DNA from: Proteles cristata cristata
Lineage: Eukaryota; Chordata; Mammalia; Carnivora; Hyaenidae
DNA: 64,000 nt
Assembly (NCBI GenBank): GCA_017311185.1
Contig: JAESUZ010005104.1
Span: 1 to 64,000, forward strand
Direction: 5' to 3'
Positions within the stretch are counted from its first letter, which is position 1. Each line of letters starts with the position of its first letter. This document shows positions 1-12,504 of the stretch, one piece after another. The notes beneath the pieces are model-generated. The model saw only the letters and a program-made list of their open reading frames with translations. It searched no databases and was not told the DNA's origin. A program made the position numbers and the translations under genes.

Positions 1-484
1 CCACCCATGTGCCTTACCACATGGGGCACTGCCCCCCCCCCACCGCTGCCCCCCACACCAGGGGGGAGGCTCTGGGCCCCTCTCTATGGGGATGACCCTA
101 TGTAAGCCCTGCCAGGCTGCTACTTCTAAGACAGGACGCAGGGGGGCACTGTCGTCCTCCATCCTGGGCCAAGTGCCTGAGGGGCTTTCAGGTGGGGGTG
201 GGGTGGGGGATTCGTAGCATCAGTTGGAAAGGCTGTCAGAGTTGCGCAAATTGTGTCAGATTGTCTTTCTTTTTAATTTTGAAAAGAATGTGTCTCCCTT
301 TGACATCTCGAAGAGCAGGCAGAATCCGAAGTTGTGCTCAATGGATTAAGTTTCATGTTCCTTTGCCCTCTGGGAGGAAAAGACAAGTGACAGAACAGGG
401 AAACGAAGCAGCGGCGGCGGGCGATCACGCACGGGTGTTGCACAAGGGGCTGTGGCCTCCGCTCTGGGCGGCCCAGTGCCAGGG

Positions 485-720
485 GAGATAGGATAACGTG
501 ATTATTCTCAATTAGATTAATAAAGAATAATTAGATGTCATAAATCAAGTAATCATAGGATATTGTCATGGGAAAAATATGTAGCTAGAATTAATTAGTT
601 TTCAAATAAAGCGTTTATTTTAATTGCTTGAAATGATGGAGCCCTTAATTGCCGATGCATCATTTTGGCCTGAACATTTTGGTTGTTGTAACAACGTGAC
701 GGGTTTGTTCCCTGCAGTTC
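485..720. promoter_or_regulatory. AT-rich patch with homeodomain-like motifs (candidate conserved non-coding element)
   Basis: A sharply AT-rich island of about 235 bp lies in GC-rich surroundings. It has repeated TAATTA/ATTAG/TTAATTG-type cores and no microsatellite or SINE signature. This composition is typical of deeply conserved developmental enhancers. Function is inferred from composition only. Confidence 0.3.
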
Positions 721-865
721 TGGGGAAACAATAGAGGAGAACTTGATTTCATCACCTCAGACTGAGCCTTGTGCTGGTGAGGTTCTGGAAACTCCCATCA
801 GGCCGCAGGCAGGTGGCAAGTGTAGGCTGGGCTTCGGCCGGCGCTGCCCAAGGCCCCTGTGCTGC

Positions 866-975
866 CCATGAATGTGTGTGTGAGTATGCATGCGTGTGTA
901 TGCATATGTGAGTGCATGTGAGTGTGTGCCTTCCGTGCATGTGTGCATGCACGCGCTTGAACATAGTGTGTGTGC
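866..975. repeat. Degenerate TG/CATG microsatellite
   Basis: Interrupted tgtg/tgca repeats run over about 110 bp. The opposite strand gives His/Thr-rich spurious reading frames. Confidence 0.6.
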
Positions 976-2857
976 GAGTCAGGACCACACCGTGGGAGAC
1001 TGCGTAGGAGGGGCCTGTGGGACCCCGAGGCCTGGACAGTGAGGTGGGATGCACCCCACTCCCCAGCCCCTACGGACCAGGGCTTTTCTGTTGAGTTGAT
1101 GAGCGTTAGCAGGGTTCTCCGTTCGAGGGTTTTTCCAAATCTGGGGTCCTGGAGCTGGTCAACTGTTCTCATGGAGCAGGCATAGCACAGACAGCCAGTA
1201 GCTTCTGAGGACCCAGTACCTGCTCCTCTGAACTTGTCCCAAGCCCACCTGCCCGAGGGTCGCCTTGCAGGGTTTGTAGCCCTGGGCCCAGAAGCATCTC
1301 CAGGCAGCTTACCTGTCCCACACCAGAGCAGGGGCCATGGGGAGCGGTGTGGGGTCAGGTCCCTCTGCCCACAGGAGGCTGTCCTTGTGTTTGGAAAGAG
1401 TCGTTTGGTTTTCAGCCAAAGGTGAGAGGGGCTTTTAGGGTGAAAGCCTTAAAAATGAAAGAAACAAACAGGGATTTGGCTATTTGTAAGGCACATTCCC
1501 AGGGACCCCTTCCTTCTCTTTAAAACCCCTTGACAGAGGCAGGATCAAGCAGTGAATGGCTGCCTGGGGTCTCTCACCAGGAAGGGTACGCATCTGCCCC
1601 TTCCTGGCCCTGGCCCTGCAGTGTCTGCTCTGGGTCATCAGGATCTCAGCCCCAGCCCTACTTCCAGCCCTCACACAGGCCAAGCCTCAGCCAGCCTGGT
1701 ACTGGCAGTGGCCTCCTGCCGGGTCTCTGCAGTGTTTCCCAGGTTCCTGTGGTCTCCAGAGGCTTGGGTCACAGCCCGCCTTGTGCTGTCTCGGTGACTT
1801 GGAGCCCCCTGCTTTGCAAGTCCCCAGCTGCCTTGACAGTGGCATTTCTTAGGTGTTTTGAACCTTTTGTATAATCGAGCTACTCCTGGCTCTATTCTGA
1901 AGGGAGAGAAAGAAGGAAAGGGGCTGGGATGGTTTTAAGGAGAGGAGGTATAGGGCTTTGCCCTTGAGCGTGTAGGTGAAGCAGTGCCTGGACTGATCTC
2001 CTGCTAGAGAAACCCAGGCCTCTCCTGCCCCTGCGCGGTTCCCTGTCCTCGGCCCGCAGCCCCTCCTGCATGGGCCTCCATCCTCGGCCTAGAACCCCCT
2101 CCAACCTCTGGCATTGACCAGGGCCTTCCTCCTGGAGGCATACTGTCTTCTCTGCTCTTGTTCTTTCCCCTGCCCAAGTTCCTCTGGTGGCTATGGCTGT
2201 GGCTGCCGCAGTGGTCGGGCAGCCTCCTCCCTGGTGGGCAGGTTGGGAAATATCTCAGAGTCCAGCCGGCAAGGCCCTCCTGATGAAGTTACTGCAGTTC
2301 CCCAGCAATCTGCTCCTGACCATTCCCTTTCAACCTTGCAGGGCTTGGGACCTGCAGACAGATGTGCCCCTTGGTCATTGTAGCAGGTCACTTCTGGTCC
2401 AGCAACCACCCCTGCACCATCACTGGGGCAGGCTCAGTGGGGACACTGGGAGGCTTCCTCTTTTAGGTGGGTGGGCCCCAGCAGGCTTTAAACATAGGAC
2501 CAGTGATTTGAGGAAGGGTCACTCATCTGTGATATCAGTCCTCCTGGGGAGTGGCAAGGGGACTCACTCTCTTGCCCCTTGCCCACACACCAGTGCCCAA
2601 GCCACTCTGGCCCCTGGTATCAGCATATCACTTCCGGCCTGGGTCTGAGTGGCCTGGGGCAGCTCACCAGCCCATTCTCTGCCATAGTTTCACCAACAAT
2701 AAATGGGGTGCTGCCTTCTTTAAGGATGGATATGCAGACCTTCAGAACCCAGCAGGTGGTATATTTTAGCACGTTTGAGGGAGAGGATCCTCTCCATCTT
2801 TGGGTCCTGCTCGCCCAGGAACCCCACACACCTCTTGTCTGTCCAATGGCTCACCCC

Positions 2858-2965
2858 TTCAGTATGCACTTGCTGAGCAGCTGCTATGTGCCTGGTGCCG
2901 GTGGCCAGGCCTGGCGTCTGGGGGTAGCAGACTAGCGTGGCCCCTGTTCTCACAGGCTTGCTGTG
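2858..2965 (+). repeat. Probable L2 LINE fragment
   Basis: The text 'ctgagcagctgctatgtgcc' and the later 'gcccctgttctcacaggctt' resemble the common mammalian L2 3'-region pattern (…ctatgtgccaggcac…, …tgccctcatggagct…). It is diverged, and the family call is from memory. Confidence 0.45.
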
Positions 2966-3442
2966 GGGCCAAGGTGGACAGCATGTCCCGGCATGTCATT
3001 GCTTCATTGCTGTGAGGAGAGGAGATGGGCCTCATGAGGGAGGAGGGAGACTGAATTTTCAGGAGTCAGCCAGGCCCAGAGATGAGACAGACAGCCCAAA
3101 TGTGGAGGAGTCTGCCCTGGCTATGTGGCCAGTGGGATTCAGGGAGCCAGAGTGTGCAGCCAGTGGGTGGACAGGAAGGCCTGGAGGCCAATGGTGGGCT
3201 CTATGCAGGACAGTGACGGTGAGAGTGGCCTCAGAAAGGTGTGGGTGCCATTGTGCCTGCTCAGAGATGGTATAGGTTTGGGCCACAGTGATGCCATTTG
3301 AGTGTAGAGGCCAATAGTCAGAATGGAAGACAGGCTGAAGGGCATGGGCAGCATCAGGGGGTTTCCTACTGCCTTCTTGAAGGATGACAGTGTGTCCCTT
3401 ACACCCTCCCTTGGTCCCCAGGTGACTGCACCCCCTCCCAGT

Positions 3443-3567
3443 ATGGCAGCCTCACCGCTCCCACCACCTGACCCGTGGTTTGTCCTCCGAGGTACCCAGT
3501 CGGCGGTACATGCACTGCATTTCTTTGGAGGAGCCCAAGGGCAGGGGCACCCACTTCTCCTCTCAGG
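3443..3567 (+). CDS. GNB1L: GNB1L coding exon 1
   Basis: The ATG at 3443 opens MAASPLPPPDPWFVLRGTQS. It is followed by the start of the first WD40 blade (residues 1-41 plus two bases of codon 42). The donor is CAGG|GTGAGT, after 3567. The upstream acceptor is either after 3421 (tccccag|gtgac) or after 3441 (cctcccag|tATGG). Both leave this ATG as the first start. The Pro-rich opening then 'FVLRGTQS' matches the human N-terminus. Confidence 0.93.
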
Positions 3568-6500
3568 GTGAGTAGCTACGGCCCCATCTCAACCCCAGGG
3601 GTCAGCCCAGGATGAATTCAGGAGGTGGTGGGCTATCAATGAGCCTGGCGCTCAGTTGGGGGTCCTAGTGAAGGGCTCAGGCTACCCATCACTCAGGCAC
3701 ACTGCCTTCTCAGAGCCCACTCAACAAGCTGTCCCTTGGGCCCGGTCCCCTTGGAGGAGGTAGGGAACATCCCCTCTCTGTTACAGAACGATCTAGTTTA
3801 CAGTGTCGATGGCACTCCCCCATCCCCCTCCAGAGAAGCAGACTCCTGAGGGGCCCTCAGGGGCTCCCAGAGGCCCTCTGCCCGCCATCCTTGGAAAAGC
3901 ACTGTGCCACTCTTACCCTTAGTTCACATTTACAGCTGTCACCTAAACTAAAACCAACAACAAGACATCTGGTCCACCAGCTGTGTGCTTTCCAGGCCAG
4001 CCATGCAGACAGAGCATGCTGGAATGTCCCCCACTGATGCCTCTCCCTGAACCTGTGCTTGCACTTGTCACAACAGGTCCCTGAGTGGGCTGGTGCACAT
4101 CTGGAGCCTGCAGACGCGGAGGCCGGTTGCTACCCTGGATGGCCATCGGGGCCAGTGTGTGACCTGGTTGCAGATGTTGCCCCAAGGGCACCAGCTCCTC
4201 AGGTGGGTCTTGGTGGCTGTGAGTGCAGTCCCAAAGGAGTCAAGCTGTGGCCTTCACCAGGGGCCAAGAGCTTGCCAGGGGAGGCCCTCGGGGTCTCCCC
4301 CAGCTGCCAGGGCAGCCCCTCCCAGTGGCAGAGCAGTGTGACCTCAGCCCTTGGGCTGCCCTGGGTGCACTGTGTGCCCAACCACTGCGTCATCCAGGCA
4401 GGTGCCCACTGAGAAGAGCCTGATGAATACAGAGAGCAGCCCTGTCTACACCCCACACCTCCCTGGCCTGAGGAGGCCTCTCTAGTGTCAAGAGCTGGGG
4501 GCTCGATGGCTGAGCCCAAGCCATCTCCTTAGAGGAGCCTCAGCTTCCCTTCCCCAGGGCTCTGGTGTCACAACAGCTGCTCTGATGGATGGGCACCTTC
4601 CCACGAGGTGGCTAGGACTGGTCACCAGGGGGGGTGCAGAGCCTGAGCCTAAAGTGCACCTGCTGACTGGGGCTATCCTCCAAACTCCAAGTGTAGCCAC
4701 CCCCAGGGGCACTGGGACTGCCACATAGGCACCCAGGTCTGTGGCATTTGGGCTGTCTAGTGCAGGGTGAGCAAATGGTGAGAGGGAGGTAGGGGCTGGC
4801 ACTCCTAGTAGAGGAAGCTGCGTGGGCCAAAGCCATGGCAGTCCCAGCCTGTGCATGTCATGGGCACTGTGAGGGATGGCGGCCTAGAAGGGGTGTGTTC
4901 TGGCACTGCCACCACGGCCTTGTGGAGGTTCCAGGCTGGGGACCCCAGGTGAGAGGTGGGCCAAGAGGCAGCAGGAAGGGGCAGGTGAGAGAATGAGTTT
5001 CTGTCTACCAAGTTTATGTGAAACTTTCCTGAATGCCCTCCAGGGCACGTTTGTGTTCCTGCTCTACATTTGGAGCCCAGATGGCTGGGTACCATGGTGC
5101 CTAGTCCCCAAAGGATGAGGCATGTCAGGCCCCCACCCATCTTCAAAGCACTTTCTTGCCAGACATGCTGCTTCCAGCACCCTGAGGGTGGCATGCAGGT
5201 GACTGACTGACTGGAGGTATCCAGGAGGGCAGTGGCCCCAGACGTATGTGCTTGCAGAGCCGTTGCAGCACCTTGCCCCCTCCCTGGCCAAGCCGGCCCC
5301 CATCTCCAGTTGGTATGGAAGGCTCTCCATACAGTTGGGATCTTTCCCTGATGCTTAGAATAGATGTTGCGTCCAACTACCCCACTTGTACTGGGAGTTG
5401 CTGTTTGTAAACGTTCCTCAGGCCCTTTGAGGCCTCCTGCTCCTCCAGGGCCTTGTGCTGATCTCAAGGAACTCCTGGCCCTGAGTTCTGCCCCCTGAGG
5501 TAACCTGACGCTGTATGGGAAGTAAATGTTTGGTGGTACCTTCCCTGCCAACCTGGAGGATATTGTGGTGGTCCTGCTCTGGGCAGGGTCTCGTGGGTCA
5601 GGAGGTCCACAGTGCAGACCGTACAGGTACTTGGAATGTCCAGGTGCATTTACGTTGCACTAGAGGCCATGCGCCCAGCTGTGTTTGGAAGCCAAGTCTC
5701 TCCAAAGTGGCCCTTGAGAAAGGAAGGTACACTTTCATGTCAAGGGGAGGCCAGGGGACAGAAAGCTGGGAGCCAGGCTGAGTGTGAGGCACCACCCACA
5801 TGCCTGAGGGCACACCTGTGCCAGTGACAGCCACCTGCGTGGGTTTGTTTCCTCCCTTTTTCATTGAGAACTGTGCATACTTAGAGAAAAGTGCACAGAA
5901 CAAGTTTACAGACCATTGTATTATCACAGAGTGGACACCTGGGTAACCACTCCAGTCAGGAAGCAGAACACTGCCGGCCATGACGTGTGCCGCACTCCTG
6001 TCCTCGGGAGGCAGCCCCCTGCAACTTATTCTCACTTTATCATCTGGATGTGCACCTCCAAAAAGCATAGATTTGTTATGTCTGGTTTTTTTTCTTAACT
6101 TTAAAAAATCGAGCTATACAGAACAGCTTCCTTTGTGTATGACTTCTTCCAGTCAGCTTTACTTTGTGAGATCCACCATCATTCTACACAGTGCGTTGTG
6201 TGGTTTTTTTCTGTGTGGTTTTCCACTGGATGTGTACACCCAGATTATTTACCATTCTGCTGTTGGTGGAGGTCTAGGTTGTCCACTTGGGGCTGAGAAT
6301 GAGGCTTAGGAAGGCTCCTCTCTGGGGCGCCTGGCTGGTTCAGTCGGTTAGGTGTCCGACTCTCGATCTCAGCTTAGGTCTTGATCTCAGGGTTGTGAGT
6401 ACAAGCCCCTCACTGGGCTCCACACTGGACGTGGAGCCTACTTTTAAAAAAAAGAAAAGAAAAAAAATCTTGGGGAAAAAAAAATAGAGTCCCGTCTGGG

Positions 6501-9500
6501 TCCCCTGGTGCCAGTTGTGCCGTGTCTGCAGGTGGGACCCTGTGCCCAGAGGTGGGCCGTCTGGGCCACAGGGTGTGCACACATTGGGCTGCTCAGAAGG
6601 TGGCAGGCTGTCCCCAGTGCAGTAGGTGCCCCCACCCTTCCTTCCACTGCCCACCCGGGGCCTGGGAACGTCTGGGTGTGGCCTCATTTGCATTTTCCTG
6701 ACCACTTAACGAGCCAGCCCTCTTCTTTAGTTGTTAGCCACTGGGCTAAATCTTCCTTAAATGTACATTTTTAAATTGGATTGACTACCTTTTTCTTATT
6801 GAGAGTTCTTTTTATATTCTGGATATGGTTGATGTTTTTATATCACCAGTTACTTCTCTCACATGTTAGCTTAGTTTCCACTCACTTAATGGGGTCTTTA
6901 ATGAGCAGAAGTTAGCCATTGACATGGAGTCACATCTGCCATCTTTCCCTTGGAGCTTCACTCTTGTGCCTTTTGGCCCACACTTCATCTGGAATTGCCT
7001 GTTGGTATGAATGAGAGTTCTTTGTTTCCATCTGGATACATGGTGGTCCTGTCCTCCCTGCCCTTATTTCTCCTCCAAGTTCAGTGACTTGGGCAGTTGA
7101 GGAAGTGGATGGTGGGGAGTGGCTTCCAGGCAGGGGTGTTGGAGCGGCATGCCCAGTGGTCAGAGAACCCGGTGATGGGAGCAAGGTGATGGGAGGTTGG
7201 GAGACTGGCTGCATCATGCAAGCAAGTGCCAGGGGAGCATGGCAGTAAATATCTTGAGGAAGAATGGGAAGCAGGTTTTTCCTGGTCAGGGAAGGAAGTC
7301 ACAAACCGGAGGAGGAGGAAGTGGGGAGGAAGAAGCCTCGGGGCATCAGCATGAACTTGTGGCACTTTGAAAATATATACACAAAGATAGATAGGGGGTG
7401 CCTGGGTGGCTCAGTCAGTTGAGTGTCTGACTTTAGCTCAGGTCATGGTCTATGGTTTGTGAGTTCAAGCCCCGCTTTGGGCTCTGTGCTGACAGCTCAG
7501 ACCCTGGAGCCTGCTTCGGATCCTGTGTCTTCCTTTCTCTTTGTCCTCCCCCGCTCATGCTCTGTCTCTCTCTCTCAAAAATAGAAAAAAAAAAAACAAA
7601 GATAGATACAGAAATTCTTGTGTGGGTACATTTGCGTGTTTGTGTGTGAGTGAGAGGTGTGTATGAGGTATGTTTGCATGTGTGAGTCTGTGTGTGTGTG
7701 AGGTATGTTTGCATGTGAGAGTGTATATATGAGGTATTTTGTATGTGTGAGATATGTGTGTGAGGGATGTTTGTGTGTGTGAGTGTGTGTGTGTGTGTGT
7801 GTGTATGAGAGATATGTTTGGGTGCATGAGTCTGTGTGTGTGTGTGAGGTATGTTTGCATGTATGAGTCTGTGTGTATGAGGTATGTTTGTGTGTGTGAA
7901 TCTGTGTGTGTGCGTGTGTGAGATGTGTGTGTGAGTCTGTATGTGTGAGGTATATTTGCATGTGAGAGTGTATGTATGAGGTATTTTGTATGTGTGAGGT
8001 ATGTGTGTGAGGGGTGTTCGTGTGTGTGAGTCTTTGTGTGTGAGGTATGTTTGCATGTATGAATCTGTGTCTGAGATTATGTTTGTGTGTGTGAGTGTGT
8101 TTGTGTGTGTGTGTGTGTATGAGAGAGGTATGTTTGGGTGCATGAGTCTATGTGTGTGTGTGTGTATTTCCTGGCTCTGTCTGCTGAGAGGGCCTGGTGG
8201 CAGCAGCATCTCACAACAGTGAACACACCAGCGTCCAGATCTTGGTTTGCAGATCTCTCTCTGCACTGGAAGAAACAAGGGTTCCTTGGGGAAGTGACTC
8301 TAGGTCTGGAATACCTTGCTGACGGACACGTGTCAGAAAGACTCTGAGCCAGCTTGAAGGGGGTCCCACTGGCTGATCTGGGATGGTTTAACACAAAAAT
8401 AAATAATGAGAAGCGTAGATGACAACCCACTGAGTAATACAGGAATGTGTAAGTCCAGAGCAATGGGGAGGGGAAAGCCCATTCTTTCTGTGGGACAGCA
8501 CCTTGTCAGTGTAGAAGGTGGTGGGCATGGGAGTCACCCACCAGTGGCCATGAAACCCTCGAGGACAGGTGGGCAGTCCCACTCTGTGCCAAGGCTGAGC
8601 TGTTTGAGGGTTCAGATACAAACTGATAACTAGAGTCCTGTGTCTTTGTAAAGGTATTTTGCCTTTAACTTTGCAGTATCGAGTCGACATGCTTCTCCAA
8701 CATCCGGCAGGTCGGCTTCTGGGTGCCCTTCCCCTTGGCACATTGTGCATACGTTTGTTATAGTCTGCAATCCATCTTGGGACCCTGACACCCTGGCTGT
8801 TTTCTTAATATGTACACACCAAAGTCTGCTCTTTGTGGGGTCATCTGTGGGCTTGACAATGCCCACAATCACATAGGTGCCACCCCAGGGCCACACAGGG
8901 CCTCTCTATACCCCCTGTAGGCAGTGCCCCTAGTCTTCCACATGCCATCATGCTCCCCACCCCCATCTCAGAACGTCCCACTAGGGGAATCCTACAGAAA
9001 GTGGCCTTTGAGCTCTGGCTTCCCTCATTTAGCAGATGTTCCTGCAGGTGGTTGTACGCGCCCCAGTTTGTCCCTGTCGCTGAGTGGAATTCCGTGGTGT
9101 GGATGCATCACTGGTTTCCCAGTCTCCTGTTGAAGGCTTGCTTCCAGTTTGGCTCGGGCAGCTACAAACAGAGCTTCTGTAAACGTTTGTGTATGGGCTT
9201 TTGTGTGAATATAGGTTTTAAATTCACTTGGGAGAATTTGTGAGGGTGGGATTGCTGGGTTGTCAAAGTTAATTCACAAACAGAAGATGGTGAACTCACA
9301 CTTTGGCAGCATAGGGAGTGGCAGGAAAGGCATGGGGAGGCTGGGCATGGGGCAGGGGCCACGCGGCACCCTGGGCTGGGGTTCAGGGTGCAGCCCTGGG
9401 ACGGCCCATGAATGTGCCGGGCATTGGGCATCTTGGATGCAAAGCCCTTCCTTGGCTGCGGTTACCCAGCCAGATAATCGATGCCCTCTAGGTCCATCTC

Positions 9501-12460
9501 TGGAAAGCATCCCCTGCCTGCCTTCGGTGTTGGCCTGGCCCTGGCACACCAACATTTGTCTGGGTGGGATACCCAGTCTGCTCACCTGGGAGGCTCATGT
9601 TCTGTCTCCTCTTGGTCTGGCAGTCAAGGCCGCGACCTGAAGCTGTGCCTGTGGGACCTGGCGGAGGGCAGAAACGCTGTCACAGACTCTGTGCACCTGG
9701 AGAGCATGGGCTTCTGCAGGAGCTCCATCCTGACCAGGGGTCAGGGGCACTGGATGCTGGCTATGCCAGGGAGCGGCAGTGACGAGGTGAGCACCAGCCC
9801 GCATGGTGCCCCTGGCTTCACAAGCTGCTGGCACTTTGTTCCCCTAAACACGCATGCTTATCCTAAGCACCTGTTACAGGAATGCTGTGTCTACCACCGG
9901 ACCCCACAGAGGGGCGGGTCTAGGTCTGTCTGCTGGATCGCAGCTCCAGGGGCCTTGGCCTGGCCTCCTGTGAGGTGTCCCGTGGTGAGAGTCAGGAAGG
10001 GAGGCCCCAGCACCCAGTACCAATGGCAGAATGGGCAAGTATCAGGGGAGAGACTGCCCAGACAGGTCCTCAGAGGACTTAGGAGGAGCTGCACATGGGA
10101 GGGGAGACCCGGGCAGGCCAGCAGGAGGTGGTAGAAGAGAAACCTAGGCCTTTTGAAGTTTGGGCATCAGAGCCAGGGCAGCAGAGGAAGGCAGCCTTCT
10201 GGGGAGCTGAACTGGGTCCTGGCATGAGAGGGTCTCAGTCAGATCTGGCGTGCTGGGGGCAAAGGCTGGCACCAGGGTGGTCAGTAAGCTCAGTATAGAG
10301 GTCACAGGTGAGTGGGGGAACTCAGGGAATGGGGCTTCAGGTGGACATGATGGAGCCTCGGAGGTCACCATCATATGGGGCTCTGGCCAGAGCAGTTAGC
10401 GGTAGTTGGTGACAGGAAGCTGGGCAGGCTAGACAGCATGCCCACGCCCCCAGAGGCAGAAGAGGCAGTGCCCAGGACATGGGAACAAATGGTGGGAAGC
10501 AAGGGTGGAGGGTAAGGTAGAAGATGAGGGTATGGATGGAAGTGCCAGCTTTTGGGAAGCTGAAGGGAAATTGAAGAAGAAACCCAGGAGCAGCTGTCGG
10601 ACAGGCCTGGTGAGTGTTGTGGCTTGGCTGCTCCAGGGCCGAACCAAGTGTGTGGGGGGGTCAGGGGCTCTGAGTATGGGCAGGGAGGGCTGGAGGTGCA
10701 CATGTGCAAGGGGAGGGGGCCTCCTGTCTCCCTGTGTCCCCTGCTGGCGCCAAGAGGTGGTGCAGCAGGCAGCGCTGGGCAGAGACCCGAGGCCGCGCGC
10801 ACACGGTGAGGTTTGGCCCCCACCCAAGAACACTCATTTGTCTTAAAGCAGATTCAGTTCATAAATAATGAGATAGGAACAGGCATTTATTTGTTCATGA
10901 TTGCATTTAAATCACCAATTAGGAGCTACATACACTTTTCTTGCCAATTTGCCAAAAACCTGTTAAAAGTTTTATTAATGTGAAAAGAGAGGGCTGTGCT
11001 TCCTCTAGGACAGCCGGTGCCAGGCAGCGCCAAGTTTTGTTCGTGCACTGCACACCTCAGAGCTCAGCCCGGGCTGATCCAGCCCTTCCTGCTGAGGGGA
11101 GGGTGTCCTGGGCTGTCCTCCACTTCTCAGCCACCCCAGGTCTTCCTGGCTGCACGTTCCTCCTCCAGGCCTGGCCCCCGAGATCCCGCATCTCCTGTTT
11201 GACGCTGTTTTAATCTGACTTGCTGGTTCCCTATTTGTCAGTGCAGGAGGCAGCTGTATTTTTCAGGAGCGGCCAGTTTGGGGACCTCGTATATTCTGGG
11301 AAAATCGTTGTTTTCCATGTTCCCACCTGGAATCTACCTGGACTGAATCTGTCTGGAAAAGAATCACTGGCCTAGAAATCACTGGAAAAAAATCAATGCC
11401 CAGGGAGGACATGCTCCCACCCTGCTTGGCTGTCTGGGTGGCCACACTTGCCCAAACCAAACATTTTACCTTCTGGAAACAAAAGTTGCAGTTGAGTGCC
11501 AGATGGAAAGCACACTGGTGTCTGTAGGAGGCTCTGGGCATAGGCGCCCAGGCCCTTGCCAGAGCCCAGAGCTCCACTTCAGATTCACAGAGGCCCCTGG
11601 GCTTGCCCTGGTCCTTGGGTCCTGGTATCCTTTCTCTCCTGAACCTGGGATCTGGCTGTGGGTTCTGCCACTAGCACTTCCTCCCACAGCACCTCGCTCA
11701 GGCTTCAGGGCTGTCCTGGTTTTCCTCCCTCTCCTCCCAGAGCAGCCTTGGTAGGTGACTCACTCTTACCTGATCCCCTTACCTTCATGTCTCTCCGCTC
11801 TGCCACCAGCGGGGTCTTCCTGGGCCACAAATTGGGATAGGCCATCCCTCACTGTATCTGTGGGCCCTTGTGCCAGGCCATCCAGGGTGCAGGCTTGTGC
11901 AGACTGTGTGTCAGGTGATGTCTACTTCCTCCATTTATTTTGAGAGAGAGAGAGAGAGTGAGTGTGAGCTGGGGAGGGGCAGACAGAGAGGGGGAGAGAG
12001 AGAATCCGAAGCAGGCCCCAAAACTGTCTGTGCAGAGCCTAACGCAGAGCTCGAACCTACAAACTGTGAGATCATGACCTGAGCCAAAATCCAGAGTTGG
12101 ACGTTTAACTCACTGAGCCACCCAGGCACCACATGCAACTTCTTTTTTGTATTTGTTTTAATTTTGCTAGAGCTTCTCCTTGAGCATCTCTGCTGTTCCA
12201 GGGGTCTCCTTCTTCTAGCAGCCTCTTATTTCATGACCGTAATAAGTGCTCACATCACTTAGAGTCTTTTCTCCACTTACAAATGTATTGTAAGTGGCAA
12301 TACATTTAAAATGACATATGATTTCCTAAAATGCTAAAGTCTCCTTTGTGGCAGTGAGGACTACAGTGGCTGGCATGGACACTGATCCTGCAGGCCCAAC
12401 AGAGAGTGGGGGTACTTGTCTGTGTACATGTGTGTGTGTGCATGTGCACACTCTGCAGTG

Positions 12461-12504
<44 letters not shown>

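Larger units (their letters stand above)
1..3421 (+). other. 5' region of GNB1L (upstream intron or flank), non-coding
   Basis: No coding exon is visible here. The stretch holds an AT-rich patch at about 485-720, a TG/GCAT-rich microsatellite-like run at about 866-975 and a probable L2 fragment near 2860-2960. The first GNB1L coding exon follows, so in the usual mammalian layout this should be the intron after the non-coding 5' exon(s). No CpG island promoter is present, so the GNB1L transcription start is probably to the left of the window. That placement is inference. Confidence 0.55.
4203..9623 (+). other. GNB1L intron 2
   Basis: An intron of 5.4 kb. It contains L1-like debris at about 5840-6290, 6700-6900 and 9080-9265, SINEs at 6324-6486 and 7394-7595, and a TG-rich microsatellite at 7620-8168. 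No other exon was seen. Confidence 0.8.

Noticed and set aside
1..3421. RTL10 (Gag-derived gene next to GNB1L in human)
   Set aside because: No Gag-like frame was found here. In the human layout RTL10 would lie further upstream, outside the window.
7433..8278. 281-codon - strand open frame rich in His and Thr
   Set aside because: It is the reverse reading of a SINE plus the TG microsatellite; the composition is purely that of (CA)n translation.
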